A DNA stretch of 64,000 nucleotides from Phenylobacterium sp. (GTDB lineage: Bacteria; Pseudomonadota; Alphaproteobacteria; Caulobacterales; Caulobacteraceae). The position numbers and the translations under genes are program-made. This document shows positions 23,679 through 34,463 of this stretch, one piece after another; the stretch's first letter is position 1; every line of letters starts with the position of its first letter. The notes below the pieces were generated by a model. That model was not told where the DNA came from. It made no database searches and saw nothing but the letters and a program-made list of their open reading frames with translations. The stretch covers positions 95,490-159,489 of the forward strand of contig SSMU01000021.1 of assembly GCA_004799545.1 (NCBI GenBank), given 5' to 3'.

Positions 23679-25673
23679 ATGGGAGTGACGATGGCGGCGG
23701 TGGAAGCGGCGGCGGGCCCGCGCGTGGAGATGACGATCCGGGGCCTGGTCCTGGGCGTCCTGCTGACCTTCCTGTTCACGGCGGCCAACGTCTTCCTGGG
23801 GCTGAAGGTGGCGCTGACGTTCGCGACCTCGATCCCCGCGGCAGTGATCTCCATGGCCCTGCTCAAGGCCTTCAGGAACTCCACCATCATCGAGAACAAC
23901 ATCGTCCAGACGGTGGCTTCGGCGGCCGGAGCCATGGCCTCGGTGGTCTTCGTGCTGCCGGGCCTGATCATCATCGGCGCCTGGACCGGCTTTCCGTTCT
24001 GGATGACCTTCGGCATCTGCGCCGCCGGCGGGGTGCTGGGCGTGATGTACACGATCCCGCTAAGGCGGGCGTTGGTCACCGAATCCGACCTGCCCTATCC
24101 GGAGGGCGTCGCCGCCGCCAAGGTGCTGGAGGTGGGCTCGGGCGCGCGGGGCGACAGCGCCGAGGCCCAGGCCGACAGCCGGCTCGGCCTGTTCGCCATC
24201 ATCACCGGTGCGTTGGCCGGTGCGGGCTACGCGCTGGTCACCGCCACCCAGGTCTTCGCCGCCGAGGTGAACGGCTACATCCGCGCCCCGAACGGCGGGG
24301 TGACGGGCCTGGGCGCCTCAGGCTCCCTGGCCCTGTTCGGCGCCGGCCACCTGATGGGCGTCGCCGTGGGCGCAGCCATGGCCGTGGGCCTGGTGATCAC
24401 CTGGGGCGTCGCCGTGCCGGTCCTGTCAGCGATGCACCCCGCCGCGGGTCCTCTGGCGGATTGGGCGACCGACATCTGGAAACACCAGGTTCGCTTCATC
24501 GGCGCCGGCGCGATCGGCGTCGCGGCCTTGTGGACGCTCGCCAAGCTCGCCGTGCCGCTCTGGCGCGGCGTCGGCAGCGCGCTGGCGGCCGAGGCGCGCC
24601 GCAAGGCTGGGGAAGGCGCCCAGCTGCCGCGCACCGAGCAGGACATCCCGATCGGCACCATGGCCCTGATCTCCATCGCCTGCCTGGTGCCCATCGCCGT
24701 GCTGATCGCCATCTTCCTGTCCAGCGGGGCGCTTTCCGGCCTGGTCGTGCCGCTGACGGTGGCGGCGATCCTCTACATTGCCGTGGCCGGGTTCGCTGTA
24801 GCCGCTGTTTGTGGGTATATGGCCGGGCTGATCGGCTCCTCCAACAGCCCGGTCTCCGGCATGGCCATCCTGTCGGTGCTGGGCGCAGCGCTGATCGTGG
24901 CCGCCATCGGCCTGCCGGTGGTGAAAAACGGCGACGTGAAGCCACTGATCGCCTTCGCCCTGCTGGTCACCGCCGTGCTGATCTCGGTCGCCATCAGCGC
25001 CAACGACAACCTGCAGGACCTGAAGACCGGCCAGCTGGTCGACGCCACGCCCTGGCGCCAGCAGGTGGCCCTGGTGATCGGGGTGATCGCCGGCTCCATC
25101 GTCATCCCCATCGTGCTCAACGCCCTCAACAAGGCCTACGGCTTCGCCGGCGGTCCGCCGGGCATCACCGGCCAGCCGCTGGCCGCGCCGCAGGCGACCC
25201 TGATCACTTCCATCGCTTCCGGGGTGATCTCCCACGACCTGCCCTGGGGCCTGATCGGCGTCGGCGGCCTGGTGGGCGCGGCGCTGGTGGTGGTGGACGA
25301 GCTGCTCCGCCGCGGCGGCCGCTACAGCCTGCCGCCGCTGGGGGCGGCCCTGGCCATCTACCTGCCCTCCTCGGTCACCACCCCGGTGATCCTGGGCGCC
25401 TTCGCCGGCTGGGCCTTCAACCGGCGCGCGGACAAGCGGCCGAACGCCGAGGCGGTCAAGCGGCTCGGCGTGCTGCTGGTCTCCGGCTACATCGTGGGCG
25501 ACGGCCTCCTGAACGTGGGCGCCGCCTTCCTGATCATCGGCTCCGGCAAGGGCGCGCCCCTGGCGCTGGTCCCCGAGACCTTCGGCCTCGCCACTCCGCT
25601 GGCCCTGGCCGCGTACCTGCTCACCGCCTTCGCCCTCTACCTCTGGATCTCAAGGCGCGGCGAGCGAGCTTGA
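23679..25673 (+). CDS. OPT-family oligopeptide transporter
   Basis: A 664-residue polytopic membrane protein of the OPT superfamily, which imports oligopeptides or metal chelates by proton symport. Around 14-16 hydrophobic segments are visible. Family marks include FTAANVFLGLKVALTFATSIPAAVISMALL near the N-terminus, NIVQTVASAAGAMASVVFVLPGL, SDLPYPEGVAAAKVLEVG and GLIGSSNSPVSGMAILS. Two starts are possible, ATG 23679 and ATG 23691 (the latter after GGGAG); they differ by four residues. It diverges from the ParA-like gene, and a perfect 14-bp hairpin follows the stop codon. The substrate is not inferable. Confidence 0.95.
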   Translation: MGVTMAAVEAAAGPRVEMTIRGLVLGVLLTFLFTAANVFLGLKVALTFATSIPAAVISMALLKAFRNSTIIENNIVQTVASAAGAMASVVFVLPGLIIIGAWTGFPFWMTFGICAAGGVLGVMYTIPLRRALVTESDLPYPEGVAAAKVLEVGSGARGDSAEAQADSRLGLFAIITGALAGAGYALVTATQVFAAEVNGYIRAPNGGVTGLGASGSLALFGAGHLMGVAVGAAMAVGLVITWGVAVPVLSAMHPAAGPLADWATDIWKHQVRFIGAGAIGVAALWTLAKLAVPLWRGVGSALAAEARRKAGEGAQLPRTEQDIPIGTMALISIACLVPIAVLIAIFLSSGALSGLVVPLTVAAILYIAVAGFAVAAVCGYMAGLIGSSNSPVSGMAILSVLGAALIVAAIGLPVVKNGDVKPLIAFALLVTAVLISVAISANDNLQDLKTGQLVDATPWRQQVALVIGVIAGSIVIPIVLNALNKAYGFAGGPPGITGQPLAAPQATLITSIASGVISHDLPWGLIGVGGLVGAALVVVDELLRRGGRYSLPPLGAALAIYLPSSVTTPVILGAFAGWAFNRRADKRPNAEAVKRLGVLLVSGYIVGDGLLNVGAAFLIIGSGKGAPLALVPETFGLATPLALAAYLLTAFALYLWISRRGERA

Positions 25674-25705
25674 GCCGCTGCTGACAGCGTTCTGTCAGCA
25701 GCGGC
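25674..25705 (+). terminator. 14-bp perfect hairpin directly after the OPT gene
   Basis: GCCGCTGCTGACAG (25674-25687) and CTGTCAGCAGCGGC (25692-25705) form a perfect 14-bp stem with tetraloop CGTT, starting at the base after the TGA stop. No U-tract follows, so it is a U-less terminator or a 3'-end protecting hairpin. Confidence 0.7.
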
Positions 25706-25732
25706 TGCCCGACATCTGGTCGCAGGCGCTTT

Positions 25733-25747
25733 GTTCCCGTTTGGTTC
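25733..25747. promoter_or_regulatory. LexA (SOS) box of uvrA, GTTC-N7-GTTC
   Basis: GTTC (25733-25736) and GTTC (25744-25747) are separated by exactly seven bases, the direct-repeat LexA operator of alphaproteobacteria. It lies 124 bp before the uvrA ATG, and uvrA is a classic SOS gene, so LexA repression relieved by DNA damage is expected. Confidence 0.85.
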
Positions 25748-25870
25748 CGGTGTAATGTAGCGACTCAGGCGCCTACATTGCGGTATTCACCAGACCAGAG
25801 TTCACCGAGCGCCCGCGGCGGACCTCGCAAGAGGACCTCCCACGGGCGCCAGCGTGTTTCCCGGGACAGC

Positions 25871-28765
<2,895 letters not shown>

Positions 28766-28767
28766 AC

Positions 28768-28833
28768 CTTTTCCCTCCCCTTTATGGGGAGGGTGTCTCG
28801 CACCCAAAGGTGCGAGACGGGTGGGGAGACCTC
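28768..28833. repeat. Left terminal inverted repeat (two hairpins) of the DUF559 element
   Basis: CTTTT is followed by hairpin CCCTCCCC (28773-28780) TTTAT GGGGAGGG (28786-28793), then hairpin GTCTCGCACC (28795-28804) CAAA GGTGCGAGAC (28809-28818), then GGGTGGGGAGACC. The outer part is an inverted near-copy of 29213-29249. It begins two bases after the uvrA stop and supplies the ribosome site of the DUF559 gene. Confidence 0.85.
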
Positions 28834-29187
28834 ATGAACCTCTCGGCCAAGGGTGTCCGCGCCCGCGAGCTTCGCAACGCGATGACCGAGCCGGAGGTCA
28901 TCCTTTGGTCGCGGCTGAAGCGCCTGCGGGCCGATGGGTTTCACATTCGCCGGCAGGCTCCTCTCCGCGGCTATTACCTCGACTTCGTCTGCTTTGAACG
29001 GCGCTTGGTCATCGAAGTGGATGGCGGCCAACACGGCGATGATGAGCAGGCGGAGCACGATCGCGTCCGAGACGCTGTCCTCGCCCGCGAAGGATTCCGC
29101 GTCCTCAGGTTCTGGAATAACGAAGTCCGGAAGAACCTCGACGGGGTGATGTATTCCATCTTGATGGCGCTCAACGGAGCCGATTAG
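28834..29187 (+). CDS. DUF559 / very-short-patch-repair-like endonuclease
   Basis: A 117-residue protein of the DUF559 family, which has the restriction-endonuclease (PD-(D/E)XK, Vsr-like) fold. Typical features are LRNAMTEPEVILWSRLKR near the start, FHIRRQAPLRGYYLDFVC, and the active-site pattern D50 ... E61-V-D63 (LDFVCFERRLVIEVDGGQH), followed by DAVLAREGFRVLRFWNNEV. All expected acidic residues are intact, so it should be an active nuclease. It is a stand-alone domain: no methyltransferase or Vsr partner is adjacent. The ATG at 28834 is preceded by GGGGAGACC, which belongs to the left repeat. The frame fills the element exactly, ending one base before the right repeat. Biological role unknown. 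Confidence 0.92.
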   Translation: MNLSAKGVRARELRNAMTEPEVILWSRLKRLRADGFHIRRQAPLRGYYLDFVCFERRLVIEVDGGQHGDDEQAEHDRVRDAVLAREGFRVLRFWNNEVRKNLDGVMYSILMALNGAD

Positions 29188-29249
29188 GTCTCCCCGCCCG
29201 TCACGCGCCCGCGGCGCGTGACACCCTCCCCATGAAGGGGAGGGAAAAG
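29188..29249. repeat. Right terminal inverted repeat (two hairpins) of the DUF559 element
   Basis: Reads GTCTCCCCGCCCG, then hairpin TCACGCGCC (29201-29209) CGC GGCGCGTGA (29213-29221), then hairpin CCCTCCCC (29224-29231) ATGAA GGGGAGGG (29237-29244) and AAAAG. Inverted, it matches the left end, with most differences in the inner hairpin arms, where both arms changed together and pairing is kept. Confidence 0.85.
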
Positions 29250-29269
29250 AATAAGGCGGGAGCTTCCAG

Positions 29270-29881
29270 ATGATCCTCTACGGCGCGCCCAATCCGGCGC
29301 CGAATCCGCGGCGTGTCCGCATCTTCCTGGCGGAGAAGGGGATCGAGCTTCCCGAGACGCCGGTCAGCCTGATGCAGCGGGAGCACAAGAGCCCGGAACA
29401 TCGCGCCCGCAACTCGCTGGGCCAGGTTCCGACCCTGGTGCTGGACGACGGGACGGCGATTTCCGAGACCGTCGCCATCTGCCGCTATTTCGACGAGACC
29501 CAGCCGGACCCGCCGCTGTTCGGGACGACCCCGGTGGAGAAGGCGCTGGTCGACATGTGGGTGCGTCGCGCCGAGTTCGTGCTGATGCAGCCGGTCGGCG
29601 GCTACTGGCGCCACGCCCACCCGCGCACCGCCGCCCTGCTCACCCAGTTCAAGGACTTCGGCGAGTCCAACCGCGAAACCTATGGCAATGCGCTGAAGTG
29701 GCTCAACCGCGAGCTGGCGGAGCGGCCGTTCCTGGCTGGCGAGGCCTATTCCATGGCCGACATCTGCGCCTTGACCACCGTTGACTTCGCCGACTGGATC
29801 GGCCTGCCGATCCCCGAGGAGTTCGCCAATGTGAAGGCCTGGCACGGACGCGTCACCGCCCGGCCCAGCGCTCAGGCTTGA
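29270..29881 (+). CDS. Glutathione S-transferase
   Basis: A 203-residue GST. The N-terminal thioredoxin-fold domain (1-80) begins MILYGAPNPAPNPRRVRIFLAEKGIELPE and contains the cis-proline region QVPTLVLDDGTAISETVAICRYF, which binds glutathione. The all-helical C-terminal domain includes the N-capping/hydrophobic-staple segment GEAYSMADICALTTVDFAD. It detoxifies electrophiles by glutathione conjugation or has related thiol chemistry; the class cannot be fixed. A GGGAG site precedes the ATG 20 nt after the DUF559 element. Its end overlaps the convergent membrane protein gene by 10 nt. Confidence 0.93.
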   Translation: MILYGAPNPAPNPRRVRIFLAEKGIELPETPVSLMQREHKSPEHRARNSLGQVPTLVLDDGTAISETVAICRYFDETQPDPPLFGTTPVEKALVDMWVRRAEFVLMQPVGGYWRHAHPRTAALLTQFKDFGESNRETYGNALKWLNRELAERPFLAGEAYSMADICALTTVDFADWIGLPIPEEFANVKAWHGRVTARPSAQA

Positions 29882-30708
29882 GCGTCTGGGTCTAGAATGG
29901 GCTCGGCGGTGAGGGCCCGGTAGGCCGCCGCCGCCGGGGCCGCCGCCAGCACGATCATCACCGGCATCAGCACCAGCTCGAAGGCCGTCTCGCCGAGATA
30001 GAGGCCGGGATGGGCCTTGAGCGCGTCGGCCTCGGACATGGCTTCGAACAGCGAGCTGAAGCCGCTGGTGGCGATGACGGCCGGCAACAGCACCAGCAGC
30101 GAGGCCAGGAACACCAAGCCCAGGAAGCAGGCGGTGAGCACGGCCATGCCCAGCAGCGACCAGACCCGCCCGCGGCTCAGCCGCCATGACGCCGCGAAGC
30201 CGAGCCTGCGGTCCGCGAAGCTCGCCACGGGCGCCAGGGCGAACCGCAGGGCGAGAAAGACGGCGACCACCAGCGCGATCAGCCAGACGATCAGGCTGGC
30301 GCGGCCGGCGAACCGCTGGACGAAGGCGCAGGCGCCGATGAACAGGAAGCTGGCGATCAGCATCACCAGCCAGACGGCGATCAGCCGCAGCTCGTCACGG
30401 CCGAGCCGCAGGTGCAGGAAGGCGGGCTCCTCGGGCCGCAGCATCAGCCGATAGGCGCCGGCGGTCAGCATGGCCACGATCAAGGCGAAGCCGAACAGCC
30501 AGATCACCCCGCCCAGGGCGCCGCTGAGCTGGGTCGCCCCCGCCCCGCCGGCCGCAGCGCTGAGCCCGATGGCGATCACCACGGTGAGGACGATCATCGC
30601 CACCTCGGCGACCACATTGAACAGGGCCCAGCCGGCGACCACCCGCCAGTGCCGGCCGATCACCCGGAAGCCCTCGAAGGCCGCGTCGCTCGGCGAAAAA
30701 CGGGTCAT
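29872..30708 (-). CDS. Hypothetical integral membrane protein, paralogue of the next gene
   Basis: A 278-residue protein with about six hydrophobic spans. It starts MTRFSPSDAAFEGFRVIGRHWRVVAGWALFNVV and shares with its upstream neighbour the pattern 'FSPS(D/E)AA(F/L)EGFR', the central LRPEEPAFLHLRLGRDELRL and a helix with SWRLSRGRVWSLLGMAVL. The family is unrecognised; the repeated 'RLGRDE(L/I)RL' loop and late 'AWxLxxGRxWxLLGM' segment are also found in uncharacterised membrane proteins of related bacteria, as far as memory allows. GGGGACC gives the ribosome site. Function unknown. Confidence 0.82.
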   Translation of the reverse strand: MTRFSPSDAAFEGFRVIGRHWRVVAGWALFNVVAEVAMIVLTVVIAIGLSAAAGGAGATQLSGALGGVIWLFGFALIVAMLTAGAYRLMLRPEEPAFLHLRLGRDELRLIAVWLVMLIASFLFIGACAFVQRFAGRASLIVWLIALVVAVFLALRFALAPVASFADRRLGFAASWRLSRGRVWSLLGMAVLTACFLGLVFLASLLVLLPAVIATSGFSSLFEAMSEADALKAHPGLYLGETAFELVLMPVMIVLAAAPAAAAYRALTAEPILDPDAQA

Positions 30709-30730
30709 GGCCAGGTCCCCGCGCGCCGGC

Positions 30731-31600
30731 TCAGCCGGTGGCGTCCGAGGTCTTCAGCGGACGGGCCGGCGCATCGCCGTGCAGCTGCTGGTAGGCCACC
30801 GCGAAGGGCGAATAGATCATCACCAGCTGCAGCACCGAGAGGATCAGCTGCATCACCAGGGTCGCCAGCGCGGCGATCGCCGCCATCGGCGTGAACTGGC
30901 CGCCCTGCTCGCCGCCGGCCACGGTGACGATCGCCAGGCCGATGATGCTGATCAGCAGCCAGACCATCACATAGAAGCAGGCCGCCAGGGCGATCATGCC
31001 GAGCAGCGGCCAGAAACGGCCGTGGGTCAGGGCCCAGGCCTCGCGGATCGAGAACCGGTGCGTCGCGAAGGTCATCGGGGTTGCGAGCGACAGCCGCACC
31101 CCGACCCAGACGGCCACGACGGCCACAACGGCCCCGGCCACCACGCCCAGCGCCGGGCTCACCTGTTCACCCGCGGCGACAGCCACGAAACCCAGGAACA
31201 GGCAGGCCATGCCGATACCGAATAAAAACAAGTTCACCGCCGTCAGCCGGATCTCGTCGCGGCCCAGGCGCAGGTGTCCGAAGCCGGGCTCCTTGGGGCG
31301 CAGCACCAGCCGGTAGATGCCGCTGGTCAGCACCGACATCAGGGCGACCGCCAGCACCAGCACCAGCATGAAGGCCAGACCGGAGTGGGCCAGCATGCCG
31401 CCGACCGCATCGACGTCCTCCGGCGTGAACTGGCCCTTCTTGGCCAGCGCGATGAACTGCGGCCCGAGGCTGATCATCATCAGGAGCGCGATCACCAGGA
31501 TGCCGGTGAAATAGACCCCGCACCAGGTCAGCACGGTGCCCGGCCTCTCCCGGGTCAGCCGGAAGCCCTCCAGCGCAGCCTCGCTTGGCGAAAACGTCAT
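30731..31600 (-). CDS. Hypothetical integral membrane protein (tandem paralogue)
   Basis: A 289-residue polytopic protein similar along its length to the downstream gene product: MTFSPSEAALEGFRLTRERPGTVLTWCGVYFTG at the start, LRPKEPGFGHLRLGRDEIRL in the middle and REAWALTHGRFWPLLGMIAL in the second half. About six membrane spans are visible. The ATG at 31600 with AGGGACGAAT upstream is used because the homology with the paralogue begins there; 27 earlier in-frame residues are not shared. The two genes are separated by 22 nt and are probably cotranscribed, so a heteromeric complex is possible. Diverges from trmFO. Confidence 0.83.
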   Translation of the reverse strand: MTFSPSEAALEGFRLTRERPGTVLTWCGVYFTGILVIALLMMISLGPQFIALAKKGQFTPEDVDAVGGMLAHSGLAFMLVLVLAVALMSVLTSGIYRLVLRPKEPGFGHLRLGRDEIRLTAVNLFLFGIGMACLFLGFVAVAAGEQVSPALGVVAGAVVAVVAVWVGVRLSLATPMTFATHRFSIREAWALTHGRFWPLLGMIALAACFYVMVWLLISIIGLAIVTVAGGEQGGQFTPMAAIAALATLVMQLILSVLQLVMIYSPFAVAYQQLHGDAPARPLKTSDATG

Positions 31601-31733
31601 ATTCGTCCCTGACCGACCCGCTCGTAACAGATCAACGAGTCGGCGCCCCCATTTGGTTTCAAAGTGCGAGGGCGCAGTCATGGGCGCAAGGCCCCGCTCG
31701 CGATCAAGCCGGATCGTTGCTAGTTAGCCACGC

Positions 31734-33248
31734 ATGACGACAATCAAGCCCGTGCACGTGGTGGGCGGCGGCCTGGCCGGCTCCGAGGCCGCCTGGCAGC
31801 TCGCCGAGGCCGGCGTGCCGGTGGTGCTGCACGAGATGCGCCCGGTGCGCGGCACCGACGCCCACCAGACCGACCGGCTGGCGGAGCTGGTCTGCTCCAA
31901 CTCCTTCCGCGCCGACGACTGGACCGGCAATGCGGTTGGCCTGCTGCATGCCGAGATGCGCCGGCTGGGCTCGCTGATCCTGGCGGCCGGCGATGCGCAC
32001 CAGGTGCCGGCCGGCGGCGCGCTGGCCGTGGACCGCGACGGGTTCGCCCAGGCCGTCACCGAGCGCCTCACCGCCCATCCCCTGGTCACCCTCGCCCGGG
32101 AGGAGATCGCCGGCCTGCCACCCGCCGACTGGGACAGCGTGATCGTGGCCACCGGCCCACTCACCTCGCCGGCCCTCTCCGCGGCGATCCTCGGCCTCAC
32201 CGGCGAGGGCGAGCTTTCCTTCTTCGACGCCATCGCGCCCATCGTGCACGTCGAGAGCGTCGACATGGACATCGCCTGGCGGCAGTCGCGCTACGACAAG
32301 GAAGGCCCCGGCGGCGATGCGGCCGCCTACATCAACTGCCCGATGGACCGCGCCCAGTACGAGGCCTTCATCGACGCCCTGCTGAGCTCACCCAAGTCGG
32401 AGTTCAAGGACTGGGAGCACGTGCCCTATTTCGACGGCTGCCTGCCGATCGAGGTGATGGCCGAGCGCGGCCGCGAGACCCTGCGGCACGGGCCGATGAA
32501 GCCGGTGGGCCTGACCAACGCCCACAATCCCACCGAGAAGGCCCATGCGGTGGTTCAGCTCCGCCAGGACAACGCGCTGGGCACGCTGTGGAACATGGTC
32601 GGCTTCCAGACCAAGCTGAAGCATGGCGCCCAGTCCGAGGTGTTCCGGATGATCCCGGGGCTGGAGAAGGCGGTGTTCGCCAGGCTGGGCGGCCTGCACC
32701 GCAACACCTTCCTGAACTCGCCGCGCCTGCTGGACGCGACCCTGCGGCTGAAGGTCGACCCGCGCCTACGGTTCGCCGGCCAGGTGACCGGGGTCGAGGG
32801 CTATGTGGAGAGCGCCGCGGTCGGCCTGCTGGCCGGCCGCTTCGCCGCCGCCGAACGGCTGGGCCGCCAGCTCGCCCCGCCGCCCGCCACCACCGCGCTC
32901 GGCGCCCTGATTGGCCATATCACCGGCGGCCACATCGAAGTCGGGCGTGGCTCGTTCCAGCCGATGAACATCAACTACGGCCTGCTGCCGCCGCTCGAGG
33001 GCCCGCGCCACGGCGCCGACGGCAAGCGGCTGCCGCACAAGGAACGCGGCCGGGCCAAGAAGCGGCTGGTCGGCGAGCGGGCGCTGGCCGATCTCGCGGC
33101 CTGGGACAGCGCTTTCCCTCCCCTTCATGGGGAGGGGGGACGAGGCGCAGCCTCGGACGGGTGGGGAAGTGAGGGTCTGGCGCCGCATCCGAGCTTGGAC
33201 GTGACTTCCCCACCCCGGTCGCGTACCGCGACCTACCCCTCCCCATGA
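31734..33248 (+). CDS. trmFO: Methylenetetrahydrofolate-dependent tRNA (m5U54) methyltransferase TrmFO, extended by a repeat element
   Basis: A folate/FAD-dependent tRNA uracil-54 C5-methyltransferase (formerly Gid). The FAD-binding start is [31 protein letters not shown]. Further marks are [31 protein letters not shown], with a conserved active-site Cys region, and [30 protein letters not shown]. The natural protein appears to end near [13 protein letters not shown] (about residue 459). The last about 45 codons ([21 protein letters not shown]...) are read from the repeat element at 33112-33261 and look non-native. The catalytic core is intact, so activity is expected. Confidence 0.95.
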   Translation: MTTIKPVHVVGGGLAGSEAAWQLAEAGVPVVLHEMRPVRGTDAHQTDRLAELVCSNSFRADDWTGNAVGLLHAEMRRLGSLILAAGDAHQVPAGGALAVDRDGFAQAVTERLTAHPLVTLAREEIAGLPPADWDSVIVATGPLTSPALSAAILGLTGEGELSFFDAIAPIVHVESVDMDIAWRQSRYDKEGPGGDAAAYINCPMDRAQYEAFIDALLSSPKSEFKDWEHVPYFDGCLPIEVMAERGRETLRHGPMKPVGLTNAHNPTEKAHAVVQLRQDNALGTLWNMVGFQTKLKHGAQSEVFRMIPGLEKAVFARLGGLHRNTFLNSPRLLDATLRLKVDPRLRFAGQVTGVEGYVESAAVGLLAGRFAAAERLGRQLAPPPATTALGALIGHITGGHIEVGRGSFQPMNINYGLLPPLEGPRHGADGKRLPHKERGRAKKRLVGERALADLAAWDSAFPPLHGEGGRGAASDGWGSEGLAPHPSLDVTSPPRSRTATYPSP

Positions 33249-33261
33249 AGGGGAGGGAAAG
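33112..33261. mobile_element. Gene-less 150-bp copy of the DUF559-type repeat element
   Basis: Left end: CCCTCCCC (33116-33123) TTCAT GGGGAGGG (33129-33136), then hairpin CGAGGC GCA GCCTCG (33141-33155), then GGGTGGGGAAGT. Right end: ACTTCCCCACCC, hairpin GGTCGCG TAC CGCGACC (33217-33233), then CCCTCCCC (33237-33244) ATGAA GGGGAGGG (33250-33257) AAAG. This is the same two-hairpin inverted-end architecture as 28768-29249 but with a core of about 30 bp. It covers the end of the trmFO frame and supplies the ribosome site of the next gene. Confidence 0.7.
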
Positions 33262-33756
33262 ATGAATCGCAGCTCCGCCGCTCTCGGCTCGGTTCTGTTC
33301 CTGGTCGTCGCGCCGGGCACGCTGGCGGGGCTGATCCCCTGGTGGTTCACCGGCTGGCGGATGGGCGAGGCGCCGACGCTCCAACGGATCGCCGGCGGCG
33401 TGCTGATCGCCCTGGGCTTTGCATTGCTGGTGGAATGCTTCGGCCGCTTCGTGGTCCAGGGCCGCGGCACGCCCGCGCCGCTCGCCCCGCCCGACCGGCT
33501 GGTGGTGACCGGCGCCTACCGCCGGGTGCGCAACCCGATGTACGTGGCGGTGGTGGCGATGATCCTCGGCCAGGCGGCGCTGTTCGCCGACCTGCGCCTC
33601 TTGGGCTATGCCGCCCTGGTCTGGCTGGGCTTCCACCTCTGGGTGCTGGCCTATGAGGAGCCGACGCTGCGCCGCAGCTTCCCGACCGACTACGCCCGCT
33701 TCGTCGCCGCCGTGCCGCGCTGGATTCCCCGCCTGATCCCCTGGCGGGGCGGCTAG
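33262..33756 (+). CDS. Isoprenylcysteine carboxyl methyltransferase (ICMT)-like membrane protein
   Basis: A 164-residue membrane protein with about four spans, of the ICMT/PEMT-like methyltransferase family. The C-terminal signature is clear: LVVTGAYRRVRNPMYVAVVAMILGQA (the SAM-binding GxYRxxRHP-like motif, here RNPMY), followed by YEEPTLRRSFPTDYARFVAAVPRWIP, where the conserved E...YxxY pattern ends the protein. Bacterial members are mostly of unknown substrate; isoprenoid or phospholipid methylation are options. The ribosome site GGGAGGG lies inside the terminal stem of the preceding repeat element, five bases from the ATG. Its end overlaps the convergent synthase-like gene by 4 nt. Confidence 0.88.
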   Translation: MNRSSAALGSVLFLVVAPGTLAGLIPWWFTGWRMGEAPTLQRIAGGVLIALGFALLVECFGRFVVQGRGTPAPLAPPDRLVVTGAYRRVRNPMYVAVVAMILGQAALFADLRLLGYAALVWLGFHLWVLAYEEPTLRRSFPTDYARFVAAVPRWIPRLIPWRGG

Positions 33757-34451
33757 ATCCGACCTAGGGCCACCGCCAGGGTGACCCGCAACCGCCGGGC
33801 TGCCTCCGTGCCCGATGGACGGCCGGCCAAGACCGCATGGGCCACCGCCGGGAAGGCCGCCGCGCTCAGCCGCCGGGCCTCCCGCCGCCCGGCCGCACGG
33901 GCCGCCGCGAAGGCCGCCCGCTGCGCCGGCCCCTCCCCCGCTCGGCGGCCCAGCGCCCAGGCCGCCCCGGCCATCCGCGCTGCGCCAGCCTGGGTCGCTG
34001 GATCGAGCATCCCTGCCGCGATCTCGGCCGCCTGCCCGCCGGTGTCGCCGGCCCAGGCGAGCGCCTCGGCCTCGTCCAGGGCTGTCGTATCGAGGTCGCG
34101 GTAGCGGGCGTCGATCAGGGTCTCCAGCGGCGCGCGGGCGAGGCCTCGCCGCGCCACCGCCACAGCCAACGCCTCCGCGGTGGGATGTCGCCGCACTGGC
34201 CGGCCCTCGAAAATCTCGTCCAGCGTCTCGCGCCACCAGGTCAGCCGGATCTCGCCGATCAGCGGGTTCGACGACACCTTGGGCGCGCGCGCCAGTTCGT
34301 GGTCGAAGGCGTAGAGGGCGATGACGTCGGCGCGCAGGCCCGCATCGGCGATGAACCGGCTGGAAATCCAGCGGTCCGGATCGACCCGCCGGATCAGCGC
34401 GTCGAGGTCGCCGAGGTCTTCTTGGGGGTCGTCCTGGGGGGGGTCGCTCAT
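33753..34451 (-). CDS. Squalene/phytoene synthase-family protein (short form)
   Basis: A 232-residue all-helical protein of the trans-isoprenyl diphosphate synthase head-to-head family (squalene/phytoene synthase). IALYAFDHELARAPKVSSNPLIGEIRLTWWRETLDEIFEG (about 40-80) fits the family's first conserved region, and LETLIDARYRDLDT continues the pattern. The usual first DXXXD motif is weak (FDHEL), and the second half is short and Ala-rich with no clear DXXXD, so catalytic activity is doubtful. Similar short proteins in mitochondria (NDUFAF6-type) assist complex I assembly; that role is possible here. The gene follows a terminator and is likely transcribed separately. Confidence 0.8.
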   Translation of the reverse strand: MSDPPQDDPQEDLGDLDALIRRVDPDRWISSRFIADAGLRADVIALYAFDHELARAPKVSSNPLIGEIRLTWWRETLDEIFEGRPVRRHPTAEALAVAVARRGLARAPLETLIDARYRDLDTTALDEAEALAWAGDTGGQAAEIAAGMLDPATQAGAARMAGAAWALGRRAGEGPAQRAAFAAARAAGRREARRLSAAAFPAVAHAVLAGRPSGTEAARRLRVTLAVALGRI

Positions 34452-34463
34452 GGTCCGGAAATC

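Larger units (their letters stand above)
28768..29249 (+). mobile_element. Putative 482-bp DUF559-carrying repeat element
   Basis: One 117-codon gene is enclosed by inverted end sequences, each built of two hairpins with the same order and spacing. The outermost about 37 nt of the two ends match at nearly every base when one end is inverted. No target-site duplication is evident. A gene-less element with the same end structure lies at 33112-33261. Mobility is inference. Confidence 0.55.

Noticed and set aside
28768..28833. Left hairpins after uvrA as a simple terminator
   Set aside because: No U-tract follows, two successive hairpins are present, and the same structure is inverted on the other side of the DUF559 gene and again at 33112-33261. 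It may still terminate partly, but a repeat element explains it better.
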